Assembly: GCA_022750205.1 (NCBI GenBank)
Contig: JAKIWD010000010.1
Coordinates: forward strand, 1 to 32,404
Reading direction: 5' to 3'
DNA length: 32,404 nucleotides
Source: Thermoplasmata archaeon
Lineage (GTDB): Archaea > Thermoplasmatota > Thermoplasmata > Lutacidiplasmatales > UBA184
Shown one piece after another: positions 1-9,300 of this stretch (positions are counted from its first letter, which is position 1; every line of letters begins with the position of its first letter). The notes under the pieces are model-generated. The model searched no databases. It worked only from the letters and a program-made list of their open reading frames with translations, and was not told the DNA's origin. A program made the translations under genes and the position numbers.

Positions 1-2133
1 ACCCGCCGAGGCAGCTACCGCCGGGTCGCGCTGGTCGTCTTGGGCGCGGTCGCCTTCGCCGGGATCATGGTCCTGAGCGGGGCTGGCCCCGCCCAGTTGA
101 CCGGACGCGGTGCGACCCCGACCCGCAGCTTGGGCGGGGTCCTCACCGTGGCCGGAAGTTCGGCCGGCCCGGCCGCGACGCTGGTCACGCTACCCTCCAG
201 CACGACGACCGCCGCCGTGACCGATGCCCTCCAACTCGGCATTACCGCGGCCCCGGGCGCGATCTGTGCATCGGGCACCAGCTCCTGCGGCGCGGGGACC
301 GATACGGCCCGGGTCACGTTGACCGCCGATGCGGGCGGCGCCGGGCAGCTCTCGTGGCCCGCGGTGCAGGTCGCCTTCGTCGTGGAAACCACGCTCTACG
401 ACGGCGTGTTCGATCCGAGCAATACCGGGGATGAGCCCGGTTACGACCCCTGCGCCGCCCCGGCCGGTTCTCTCAACACGGCCTGCGAGGAGTCGAACGG
501 CGTCCCGTACTTCACCGTCAACGCCCAGCTGATCGCCAACTCGATCGCCGCGGCGAACCCGCACACCACGGTCTCGTTCGCGATGGTCGACTACTTCGCC
601 ACGCAAAGCGACTGGAACGACGGCGATGGGGTCGAGTACCACGTCGACATCCCCACCTTCGTCCCCTCCTCGACGTTCGGCCAGGCGGTCACACTCACCT
701 TCCGCCAGGAGGTCCTCCTGGGCCACCTCTACTACGAGGACTCCGACTTCGCCGACAACATCCTGAGCTCGAGCTCGATCACCGCCCTGTACGGCACGAT
801 CGTGGGCAGCGGGCTCAACTGGGCGAACGACACCCATCACGTGATCGTCTGGCTCGGGTCCACGGCCCCGCGGGACCCCAACTATCTGGAGAACTACTGC
901 GTGAGCGCCAACACGGCCGCGGCGGGCCACTTCGGCTCGTGTGACGCGGCGACCTGCGAGCCGTCCAACCCGTTCCCCACCGGCGCCAGCCCGAACTGCG
1001 AGGGATGGGTCAAGTCCCAGGACGGTAACGCGACCCACAGCATCGCCGCGCTCGCCAAGAGCGCGAAATCGTGTACCGATTCCGTCGGCGGGGTCTGCAC
1101 CGTCGACACGATCGATTACTGGACCACCTCCACCGACCCGTACTCCGAGGGATGGCCGACGCGGTTTTCGACGATCGGCGGGGGCCCCGGGGGTCTCGCC
1201 GTGATCGAGAACGTCGTCCACGTCCTCGAGGCGGGATGCGATCTCGCGGCGGCGACGGGCGGCACGTGGGACGGACCGGCGTTCTGGACCTGTCCGAACG
1301 GGCAGGTCGGCACGCTCCAGTACGTCACCCACGGATCGTACAACAATCCGAACACGAACAATCCGACGCTCTTCGCCGCGCTCCGACAGATCGGCTTCGG
1401 GCCGGTCCTGAACACGCAGGTCGCCTCGGGCTCGGGCCATCCGATCTTCTCGTACGTCCCCATCGGGAACATCGCCATCGCCCCGAACTTGCAAGCTTCG
1501 GCAGCCTGCCAACGTGGGGGCGAGACGTTCCAGACCTGCCAGTTGGTGCCGGTCGTGCTCCATTCGGGCTCGACGACCTACCTCGGCTGGAACTGGAGCA
1601 CCAACAAGAGCCTGAACACGATGTACGTCGGCGACTTCTGGACGGCGTCGTTCAACATCATCGCTAACGGTCCCCCGTACGCCTCGGTCCCGGTCGATGC
1701 GTGCATCACGATCTACTGCAAGGCTGGCGGCAGCAACGCGGTCGGCTCGCTCTACACCTGGGCGTCGTACGTCCCGGCGTCGAACAATACGATCGTGACC
1801 GATTCGTTCCCGCTCGCGACCATCCATGTCGAAACGGGGACCCCGACGACGCTCGGTACGGCCCCTCCGCCTCCACCCCCCGTACCCCCGCCGTTCGCGA
1901 TCCCGACCGCGCCCCCGGTCCCCGTCGTCCAACAGCTGGGGGTCTCCAACACGATCGGCGTCGGCAACGTCTCGCTCCAGGCAGCGGCCGCGGGCTTCCT
2001 CGGCGCCGGTTTCATGCGCGTGTCGATGAAGAACAAGCCGATCGCCATGCGCGTCGCCGCCAAGGCCGGACCACTGGTCTCGCGGTTCGACAACGACGCG
2101 ATGAAGGGTGTTGGGGTCGGTCGTTTCGAGTGA
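1..2133 (+). CDS. Partial Cys-rich secreted protein with a vWA-like core
   Basis: The frame is open to the first base, so the true start lies upstream; 710 residues are visible. The first residues (basic RRGSYRR, then a hydrophobic run ending near position 96) look like a signal peptide or N-terminal anchor. A strand reading VAFVVETTLYDG (positions 370-405), a helix-like segment at about 510-560, a second strand (VSFAMVDYF) and a later strand HHVIVWLGS (about 835-860) follow the order of a von Willebrand A fold. The usual DxSxS metal site reads ETTLYDG, so metal binding is doubtful. Many cysteines (for example around 896-1005 and 1070-1100) suggest disulfides outside the cell. A proline-rich spacer lies at 1861-1920, followed by a weakly hydrophobic stretch and a Lys/Arg-rich tail that might be a short anchor. 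Role unknown; the vWA call is inferred from pattern only. Confidence 0.75.
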   Translation, partial: TRRGSYRRVALVVLGAVAFAGIMVLSGAGPAQLTGRGATPTRSLGGVLTVAGSSAGPAATLVTLPSSTTTAAVTDALQLGITAAPGAICASGTSSCGAGTDTARVTLTADAGGAGQLSWPAVQVAFVVETTLYDGVFDPSNTGDEPGYDPCAAPAGSLNTACEESNGVPYFTVNAQLIANSIAAANPHTTVSFAMVDYFATQSDWNDGDGVEYHVDIPTFVPSSTFGQAVTLTFRQEVLLGHLYYEDSDFADNILSSSSITALYGTIVGSGLNWANDTHHVIVWLGSTAPRDPNYLENYCVSANTAAAGHFGSCDAATCEPSNPFPTGASPNCEGWVKSQDGNATHSIAALAKSAKSCTDSVGGVCTVDTIDYWTTSTDPYSEGWPTRFSTIGGGPGGLAVIENVVHVLEAGCDLAAATGGTWDGPAFWTCPNGQVGTLQYVTHGSYNNPNTNNPTLFAALRQIGFGPVLNTQVASGSGHPIFSYVPIGNIAIAPNLQASAACQRGGETFQTCQLVPVVLHSGSTTYLGWNWSTNKSLNTMYVGDFWTASFNIIANGPPYASVPVDACITIYCKAGGSNAVGSLYTWASYVPASNNTIVTDSFPLATIHVETGTPTTLGTAPPPPPPVPPPFAIPTAPPVPVVQQLGVSNTIGVGNVSLQAAAAGFLGAGFMRVSMKNKPIAMRVAAKAGPLVSRFDNDAMKGVGVGRFE

Positions 2134-2167
2134 ACTCCGGGTGGAAAGGGCAGATCCATGGGGACGA

Positions 2168-2202
2168 GCATATGCGCACGCGTGCGGACTCGCCGGCCGG
2201 CG
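2168..2202. repeat. Cluster of three short perfect palindromes
   Basis: Three perfect palindromes stand almost end to end in the gap after the first gene: GCATATGC (2168-2175), CGCACGCGTGCG (2175-2186) and CGCCGGCCGGCG (2191-2202). They could be operator-type sites or a transcript hairpin ahead of the next operon. Short GC palindromes are common by chance in DNA this GC-rich, so function is unproven. I see no gene in 2134-2348. Confidence 0.35.
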
Positions 2203-2237
2203 CGCAGTCACCGCGAGCCACCCAGCGGCTACCTAGA

Positions 2238-2246
2238 GGTTTTTAG
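2238..2246 (+). promoter_or_regulatory. T-rich element: possible TATA box or poly-T terminator
   Basis: GGTTTTTAG is the only AT-rich stretch in the gap between the first two genes. As a TATA box it would place transcription start near 2270, giving a leader of about 80 nt for the gene at 2349, or a near-leaderless start at the in-frame GTG at 2271. As a T-tract it could instead end transcription of the first gene. The sequence alone does not decide. Confidence 0.3.
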
Positions 2247-2348
2247 CCGTGAAGGAGACCACCCCTCGGAGTGTCCGGCGCCGCTTCGTTCCGAAGGTCG
2301 GCGTGTCGCGTGGGCGCTCCTGACGAACGCCATGGGAGTGGAAGAGTC

Positions 2349-4406
2349 GTGAACCGCCTGTCGTCGCCGGTGCGCCGTCCGTCCGAACCCGTGGCCCGAC
2401 GCTGGGGACCGACCTTGGGCGTCCTGGCTTTCTCGTTCATCATCGTGGGCCTGATGGCCTCTCCGAGCAGCGCGGTCGCCTCTCATTCCTCCGCGCTCTC
2501 GGCGCCCCATCCGACCGCGGCGCCCTGGGCGCCGCTCGCGCGGATGGCTCCGTCGCCGGCCTCCTCTTCGAACACCACCTTCCAGCCGCCCTGTTACAAG
2601 ATCGATACGACCGTCTGCGTTTCCATCCAGAGCGCCAACGAGACCAACATCATCCCCCCGATCGGCTCGTTCGTCTCCTCACAGGAACCGAACGCGACGG
2701 GCGATCTCACCCTCGTGATCAAGTCCCACCAGCACCTCAACTGGTCGAACAACCAGAAGTCCGGACCCAACTCCCCGATCGCCCTCAACGTCACCGGGAC
2801 GCTGTGGAACGGCGATCTCTACTATTCATCCTACGACGGGACCGTCTGGCACTCCAACAGCCCGTCGTCGTGGTGGCAGCAGTTGCCGTACGTCTCCCAG
2901 AACCTGACGTACCCGTGGTGGTACACCGTCGTCCTCTCGGCCAAGGGCTCCAACGGCGCCCCGAACTTCTTCCCCGGGATGACGGTCCAATGGTGGATCT
3001 ACCTGACCTACAACGTCAGCATCAACACCTCGACCACGTACGTCCACCACTTGAGCCCCGTTTTCCAGTTCACCTACTCGGGTGCCTGGCCGTTCTCGCC
3101 CTACCCCGGAGCGTACCAGTTCGCGGGGTCGACGGCGACGTCGGAGGACATCAACATCACGCAGACGCCGTTATTGCCCAACTTCAATGACTCCGTGACG
3201 ATCGTGCTCAACACGACCCAGGCCGACGTACTGAGCAACGCCACGATCGGGCTGAACTCGTACCTCGATCTGGCCGAGACCGGCCCCAACGGCACCTTGC
3301 TCGACACGGCGACGCTCTCGTTCCCGGTGACCGTCACCGGCGGGTTCGGCGCGGTCAGCACGACGGTCGTCATCCCCGCCGCCTATGGCCAGATCGCGGG
3401 TGCCGCCGTCACGTACACGTTGTCCGTCCGGGACGTATCGAACGATCTCCTCGTGACGCCGGCGACGACGTACGTCGTGGGGGGCAATGGGTCGTTCCTG
3501 TCGGGGGTCTTCGTCGATGACCTCTCGCTGACGACCGATCCGTCCGCGGTCCTGGCGGAATCAGTGGGCGCCGCGGTGCTCCTACCCGGGCAGGGATTGA
3601 ACCTGAGCTTGCAGAGCCGCAACCCCGGCACCGCCATCAGTGCGGCGGAGATCGTCTACACCGTCAGCTATCCGCTTCTACACGAGACCGTGCTGTTGAC
3701 CATCCCCTTCACGCGCGTGACGTCGATCGACTTCACCTCCCGCGTCCCGGGCCTTCCGCTCGCGACGTGGGTCAACTTCACGGTCTACTCGTGGGACTTC
3801 ACCGAGCACCTCGAGGTGTCGCCCGAGTTCGGCTACCACACCCCCGACCTCGCGACCGCGATCCCGATCGTGCCGACGAACTCGTCGTTCTTCTACGTCG
3901 ATGTGTTCGACAACGGCTCGCACACGTGGGTCACGGGTGCCAAGGTCCAGATCTACGGGCTCGGCGGGGCGTTCAACATCGTCTCCAACACGACGCTCGG
4001 TGTCGCCTATCCGAACGAGACCGCCGCGCCGTTCACGCCGCTCCTGATCGCGGCCAACACGACCTACGTCGTGACCGTCACCGACCCCTGGTTCGTCCCT
4101 TCGACCGGCCATGCACCGACCGACGTCAACGTCACCGTGCTCGCGCTCCATTCGATGGTCGCGCACCAGACGTTGCTCGCCGGCACCGACTACACCGTGG
4201 TGCAGGAGGGGAACTCGGTCGTTTTCTGGCTCAATGCCACACCGCCGCCGCCCCAGCCGTCTCCGACGGTGAGCGGGGGTAGCTCGATCCCCATCACCGG
4301 CATCCTCGGGGTCGTCGCCTCCCTCGCGGTGGCGTTCCCCCTCAGTATCTGGTGGAAGCAGATCCGTGCCCGTCGCAAGGCCGAAGAGAAGCGGGTGACC
4401 CTGTGA
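2349..4406 (+). CDS. Membrane-anchored surface protein, beta-rich ectodomain
   Basis: A 685-residue protein from GTG 2349. An in-frame GTG at 2271 would add 26 residues without signal-peptide character, so the later start is preferred. The N-terminus has a basic region and a hydrophobic segment (GPTLGVLAFSFIIVGLMA) ending before small residues, as in a signal peptide. The ectodomain is rich in Ser, Thr, Asn, Tyr and Trp with many N-x-S/T sequons, typical of archaeal glycosylated surface proteins. The C-terminus has a Pro-rich stretch, one membrane segment (about residues 645-665) and a basic cytoplasmic tail ending RRKAEEKRVTL. That tail is nearly repeated in the next gene, whose GTG overlaps this stop by 4 nt, so the two are translationally coupled and probably paralogous. 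I recognise no named domain and propose no enzymatic function. Confidence 0.85.
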   Translation: MNRLSSPVRRPSEPVARRWGPTLGVLAFSFIIVGLMASPSSAVASHSSALSAPHPTAAPWAPLARMAPSPASSSNTTFQPPCYKIDTTVCVSIQSANETNIIPPIGSFVSSQEPNATGDLTLVIKSHQHLNWSNNQKSGPNSPIALNVTGTLWNGDLYYSSYDGTVWHSNSPSSWWQQLPYVSQNLTYPWWYTVVLSAKGSNGAPNFFPGMTVQWWIYLTYNVSINTSTTYVHHLSPVFQFTYSGAWPFSPYPGAYQFAGSTATSEDINITQTPLLPNFNDSVTIVLNTTQADVLSNATIGLNSYLDLAETGPNGTLLDTATLSFPVTVTGGFGAVSTTVVIPAAYGQIAGAAVTYTLSVRDVSNDLLVTPATTYVVGGNGSFLSGVFVDDLSLTTDPSAVLAESVGAAVLLPGQGLNLSLQSRNPGTAISAAEIVYTVSYPLLHETVLLTIPFTRVTSIDFTSRVPGLPLATWVNFTVYSWDFTEHLEVSPEFGYHTPDLATAIPIVPTNSSFFYVDVFDNGSHTWVTGAKVQIYGLGGAFNIVSNTTLGVAYPNETAAPFTPLLIAANTTYVVTVTDPWFVPSTGHAPTDVNVTVLALHSMVAHQTLLAGTDYTVVQEGNSVVFWLNATPPPPQPSPTVSGGSSIPITGILGVVASLAVAFPLSIWWKQIRARRKAEEKRVTL

Positions 4407-6352
4407 GGCCGTCGTCCCGGACCCTCGGACAGCTGGCCCTCGTCGCGGTGGTCGCCCTCACCTTGGCGGCCCCGTTCCTGCCGACGCTCCATGCGACCTC
4501 CGCACTGCCCGCACCCCGTGTCGTGACCCCGGCCCACGGAGGGAGTGCCGAGGTCAAGCCGACCGCCCAGATGCCCGCCGCGACGTCGCACCCCTCGGCG
4601 ACCGGCTCGTGCCCGACCCCGACGGGGACCCCGATCTGGAACTCCCCGAGCTTCTTTTCCGACGCCCTCGTGAACTTCTACGTCCCCGGGGACCCTGCCC
4701 TGAACAATTCGAACTTCCAGACCGAGCCGTGCCCGACGAACGTCATCCCGACCTACCTCAACGGATTCTGGATGTACGTCACATCGAACGTGGCGCTCCA
4801 GAACGCCAACGTCACCATCTGGGGCACGAGCTGGTCGACCCCCGGCAACTTCCAGCCGGACGTCCCGAACTTCGCGCCGGCGACGCCCCGGGTGATGCCG
4901 ATGTACCTGGAACCGCCGTACTACCACACGGCGGCGTTCTACTTCAACATCTACGAGTTCTTCTGGCCCGGCTCGCAGATCTACTTCAATATCACCCTGC
5001 AGACCATCCAGGCCTCGCCCGGTACGATCCGCTCGACGGAGAGCACGCACAACGTGCCCGTCCCCTTCTCCGGTGGGGTCAACAATGCGACCTGGGGCTT
5101 CTACGTGGCGGACCCGTGGGGCGCGGGTAACTTCGCCGAAACGGACGAGAACTTCAGCCAGGACATCGCGGTGAGCACGACGCCCTCGGTGCTGACCACC
5201 CCGGCGTTCCAGCCGAATCCCAAGCAGACGCTCCAGATCACGCTCACCTCGATCAACCCCTCGGGCGGCAAGGTCACCCCGATCCCCATGGCCGAAGGGA
5301 CGTTCACCCTGACCGGCCCGGGCAACGGTGGGGTCTACTACCAGTACTTCGGACCGACGAACCATACGACCATGCAGCTCGTCCTTCCGCTCGGGCCGTA
5401 TCCGGGCACCCGCGTCCAGTTCAACATCACGGCGTGGTTGCCGTGGGAGCAGAGCACCAACGGCCAGGTCGGCGCCATCGACCGGATCTACAGCCAGATC
5501 TACTCGTTCAACTGGTCCTCGCAAGGGGGATGGTGGGCCCCGACCCAGGGCGTTTCGGGCAACCTCCAGTTGTCGATCACCCCGAACGTCAATGCCACGG
5601 GCGTCGGGAAGACGACGACCTACCTGACCGACACGCCGGTCAACGTGACGATCCACTCCCCGATCGAGAACGTCACCATCAGCTCCGCCGCGATCCAGTT
5701 CCGCTACAGCGACGCCAACGGCTTCACCACAGGCGCGATCACCATGTCGGCGATCACCAAGAACACGTCCTCGGCGATCCTCCCGGGTCTCGCGCCGGGT
5801 GGGACGGTCGTCTTCTCCGTCACGGCCAAGGACGTCTTCGGTAACCCCGTCTCGTCCGGCAACTACAGTTACACCGAGACCGGCCCGGTCAATCCGACCG
5901 TCCTGCCCGTCCCCGCGGGCTACGGGCTGTTCTTCGTCGAGGCGCTCGATCTGTCGAGCGGCCAGCTCGTCTCGAACGTGAACTACTCGATCTCCAACTC
6001 GACCTGGTCCGAGCACGGCCGCGGTAGCCTGTTCGGCTTCGCCGCGCCGGTCCCGATCGGCGGGGTCGGTTACTTGCCGGTTTCGTGGGGTGGGTTCACG
6101 GTCACACTGACCGCCTTTGGCAACACCGAGACCTACACGTTCACGGTCGCGTCGGCGACGCCGTTCACCGTCGTCTTCTATTTCGCCTCGCAGCCGATCA
6201 CACCGAACACTTCTGTCAGCCTCGGCACGTCGCTCACCCTCCCCGCGGTCGCGGGATTGGTGGGCGCGGCGGTCGTGAGCCTGCCCGTAGTGGGTTGGTT
6301 CCGCGAACGCCGTCGCAAGGCCGAGGCCGAGCAACGCCGAGTTACACTCTAA
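4403..6352 (+). CDS. Membrane-anchored surface protein, paralogue of preceding gene
   Basis: A 649-residue protein. GTG 4403 overlaps the upstream TGA in a GTGA junction and is chosen over an earlier in-frame GTG at 4352, because it puts a short basic N-terminus directly before the signal-peptide core (LGQLALVAVVALTLAAP). The ectodomain is beta-rich, aromatic and carries many N-glycosylation sequons. It ends in one membrane segment (LPAVAGLVGAAVVSLPVVGW) and a basic tail, RRRKAEAEQRRVTL. The tail matches that of the upstream protein, and a region before the anchor also lines up (PAGYGLFFVEALDLSSGQ here with PTNSSFFYVDVFDNGSH there). The next gene starts 19 nt downstream behind a good ribosome site, so surface proteins and AAA ATPase are probably made from one message. 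Function unknown. Confidence 0.85.
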   Translation: MRPSSRTLGQLALVAVVALTLAAPFLPTLHATSALPAPRVVTPAHGGSAEVKPTAQMPAATSHPSATGSCPTPTGTPIWNSPSFFSDALVNFYVPGDPALNNSNFQTEPCPTNVIPTYLNGFWMYVTSNVALQNANVTIWGTSWSTPGNFQPDVPNFAPATPRVMPMYLEPPYYHTAAFYFNIYEFFWPGSQIYFNITLQTIQASPGTIRSTESTHNVPVPFSGGVNNATWGFYVADPWGAGNFAETDENFSQDIAVSTTPSVLTTPAFQPNPKQTLQITLTSINPSGGKVTPIPMAEGTFTLTGPGNGGVYYQYFGPTNHTTMQLVLPLGPYPGTRVQFNITAWLPWEQSTNGQVGAIDRIYSQIYSFNWSSQGGWWAPTQGVSGNLQLSITPNVNATGVGKTTTYLTDTPVNVTIHSPIENVTISSAAIQFRYSDANGFTTGAITMSAITKNTSSAILPGLAPGGTVVFSVTAKDVFGNPVSSGNYSYTETGPVNPTVLPVPAGYGLFFVEALDLSSGQLVSNVNYSISNSTWSEHGRGSLFGFAAPVPIGGVGYLPVSWGGFTVTLTAFGNTETYTFTVASATPFTVVFYFASQPITPNTSVSLGTSLTLPAVAGLVGAAVVSLPVVGWFRERRRKAEAEQRRVTL

Positions 6353-6353
6353 A

Positions 6354-6363
6354 AAGGTAGGAG
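6354..6363 (+). promoter_or_regulatory. Ribosome binding site of the membrane AAA gene
   Basis: AAGGTAGGAG lies 8 nt before ATG 6372 and directly after the upstream TAA. It resembles the archaeal Shine-Dalgarno core and fits an internal operon gene translated with a leader. A similar AAAAGGTAG precedes the ATG of orc1/cdc6. Confidence 0.5.
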
Positions 6364-6371
6364 CAAGACGC

Positions 6372-9300
6372 ATGGGAACACCGAGCACCAAGACGAGCAT
6401 CCCCCCGAGCCAACCGCCCGTGGCGCCCGCACCGGCCCCCGCGCCGATGCCCGCCCCGGCTCCGGCGGCGCCCGCGCAGCCCGCGGTCAAGCCGGCGCCG
6501 AAGCCCGCGGCCGCACGCCCGATGGCCAAGCCGGCGACCGCCGCTTCCACGGCGATCCGCCCGGCGACCCGCACAGGGACACCGGCCTCCCGAGGGCCCC
6601 CCAAGACCCCGGCACGCACCCCACCCCGCGCTCCCGGTGGCGGCAAGAAGCGGTTGGGCCGGACGTTCTGGGCGCTGTTCATCATCGGTCTCATCCTCGT
6701 CGGGACGGGCGCCGCCCTCGAGGCGTCGTTCTATCCAGAGATCGTGCACGCCACCACGGCGTCGGAGTTCCTGTCGGACTCGCACGCCGCGCTCTCCACC
6801 AACAAGGCCGCCACCATCGTCCAACTCGCGAGCTCGTTCACCGTATCGGGCGCGTCGGTCGGGGTCGGCAGCACGATCGTGGTCAAGGACTCGGTCACCG
6901 GCATCAAGTACAACTCGACGACCGACACGACGGTGCTCACCTTCGGCTCGATCTCCTCGCTTCCCACGGCCCAGCGCGCGAGCCAGACCGCGCTCAGCAA
7001 CGACCTGTTCGGCACGGTCCAGGGTCAGCTCACGTGGCTTTCGACCGGCCAGACGGTCGTCATGACGTTCACGATCGTCAACGCCAAGCTCCCCAGCGGG
7101 GTCTACCAGAGCCTGAGCTACACGACCATCGACGGCGCCGCGGACGCGACGTATAACGCGATCAACACCGGCGCGAACGGCGCCAACGCCGTTGCGATCG
7201 GTCCCCAGTTCCTCCAGCCGTCGCCCGCGCCGCTCTACGACTACCTGTTCTTCTTCCTGATGGCCCTCGGCGTGATCGTCCTGTTCCTCGCCGTCGCCGA
7301 GGTGTGGCTGCTCCACCGCCCGATCGAGCGGTGGCTGATGAAGCAGACCAAGGACCCCAAGCACCTCACGACGATGGTGATGGGATTCACGGCGCTGTTG
7401 GGCGGCTTCTTCATGCCGTTCTACCCGTGGCCATGGGTCCTGCTCATCGCCGGCGCGGTGATGCTCGTCGCCTGGAAGTTCCCCCAGCTGTCGCTGCTGA
7501 TCCTCGTGCTGTTCGTCGCGCCGGAGGTGGCGTACCAGTCCGGGCCGCTCGGGTTCATCTTCCTCTTTGCGACGATCCCGATCCTGTTCGCGTCGCTCCT
7601 CGACTTCCGATTCGGGGTCGGGGCGTTCCTGACGCTGTTCCTCGCCCCGATCGGGCTGTCGTTCACCGTGCCGGTGTTCCTGGCCATGATCTTCTCGCTG
7701 TACCTCGGCCTCGCGGTCGCGGTCGCCGGCGGGCTCATGGTCACGCTGTTCGTCACCCTCGGCAATCTGCCGGTCCTGGGATACCTGGTCGGTCCGGGGG
7801 CGATCGGCACGCCTAGCCTGATCGCGGGTCACGCCTCTAGCCAGAATCCGACGTTGCCGTTGCCGTACTTCACGGCCAACAACATCGGTCAGGCGTACGG
7901 GCAGATGCTCAACCCGAACACCCAGATCCTGGCCCTCGGCGGGTCCGGGATCGGCCAGATCGCGATCCCCCTCGCGGAGATCGGGGCCTGGTGCCTCGCC
8001 ACGTGGCTGATCACCTACGCGTTGCACGAGCGCGAGAAGCAGTCGTTCGAGAATCTGTTCAAGTACTCGATGTTCTCCGGCGCGATCCTCGCCGGGGTCA
8101 CCGGCGTGGCGCTGCTCTCGTTCAGCTACACGAACTGGACCGACGTCTTCGTCCTGCTGCTCGTCCCCGGGATGCTCACGGCGGCCGCCGGCTCGCTGAT
8201 CATCCGGGACGCCTTCGAGGCGTACTTCACGAGCCGTCTGGGCGGGACCGCGGTCGGTACGCGCGTCGCCGAGATGAAGGGGCTGACCAAGATCACCTTC
8301 GAGATGGTCGGCGGTCTCCACGACGTCAAGGCCGACATCAAGGAATCGATGATCATCCCGCTGATGCGTAAGGACGTCACCTCGCGCTTCAAGCTCGAGC
8401 CGCCCAAGGGGATCCTTCTGTTCGGCCCACCGGGCTGCGGCAAGACGATGCTGATGAAGGCGCTCGCGAGCGAGCTCGGCGTCGAGATGATCTCGATCAA
8501 GTGCTCGGATCTGATGAGCAAGTGGTACGGAGAGAGCGAGAACCGCGTGGCCGAGCTGTTGCGCACGGCCCGCGAGCGCGCCCCGTGCATCCTGTTCATG
8601 GACGAGATCGATGCCGTGGCCAAGCGCCGCGACATGTACACGGCGGACGATGTGACGCCTCGCCTGCTCTCGATCCTGCTGAGCGAGATGGACGGGATCG
8701 ACAAATCGGCCGGTGTCATCGTCGTCGGTTCGACGAACAAGCCGGATCTGATCGACCCGGCGATGATGCGCCCGGGGCGCCTCGACAAGATCATCTACGT
8801 CCCGCCGCCCGACTTCAACGAGCGGATGGAGATCACCCACGTCCACCTCGTCGGCCGACCGGTCACCAACGACGTCGACCTCGCGGAGATCGCCAAGAAG
8901 ACCGAGCGGTTCAGCGGCGCCGACCTGGCCAACCTCGTGCGGGAGGCCGCGACGATCGCCGTCCGACGCGAGATGATGACCGGCGTCTCCACGCCGATCA
9001 CGATGGACGACTTCCGCCAGGTGCTGCCGCGGATCAAGCCGTCGATCTCGCTGCGCATGATCTCGGACTACGAGGTCATGAAGATGGACTACGAGCGCAA
9101 GATGCACCAGGTCCAACTGATGGAACGCAAGATCGTCCTCCGCAGGGACGACGACGGCGGACTGACCGACATCAAGCAGGCGATCCGCGAGTACGTCGAG
9201 CTGCCGCTCACCCGTCCCGAGCTGATGGAGAGCTACAAGATCAAGACGGGACGCGGCATCCTCCTGTTCGGACCGCCCGGGTGCGGCAAGACCCACATCA

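Noticed and set aside
190-2211. Long minus-strand ORF of 673 codons opposite the first gene
   Set aside because: Arg/Gly/Asp-rich low-complexity translation typical of the antisense of a GC-rich gene; the + strand protein has clear secreted-protein features.
2134-2348. Possible tRNA or small gene in the gap, including a 64-codon + strand ORF (2158-2352)
   Set aside because: No tRNA T-arm or acceptor pairing seen; the ORF is Arg/Ser/Pro-rich without features and overlaps the next start.
4190-6694. Minus-strand ORF of 834 codons
   Set aside because: Spans three + strand gene segments with an implausible Arg/Glu/Gly-rich composition; a GC shadow.
8022-8041. HEREK sequence in the membrane AAA protein as a possible zinc-protease HExxH site
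   Set aside because: The fifth position is Lys, not His, and the motif sits at the end of a TM segment rather than after the AAA domains as in FtsH.
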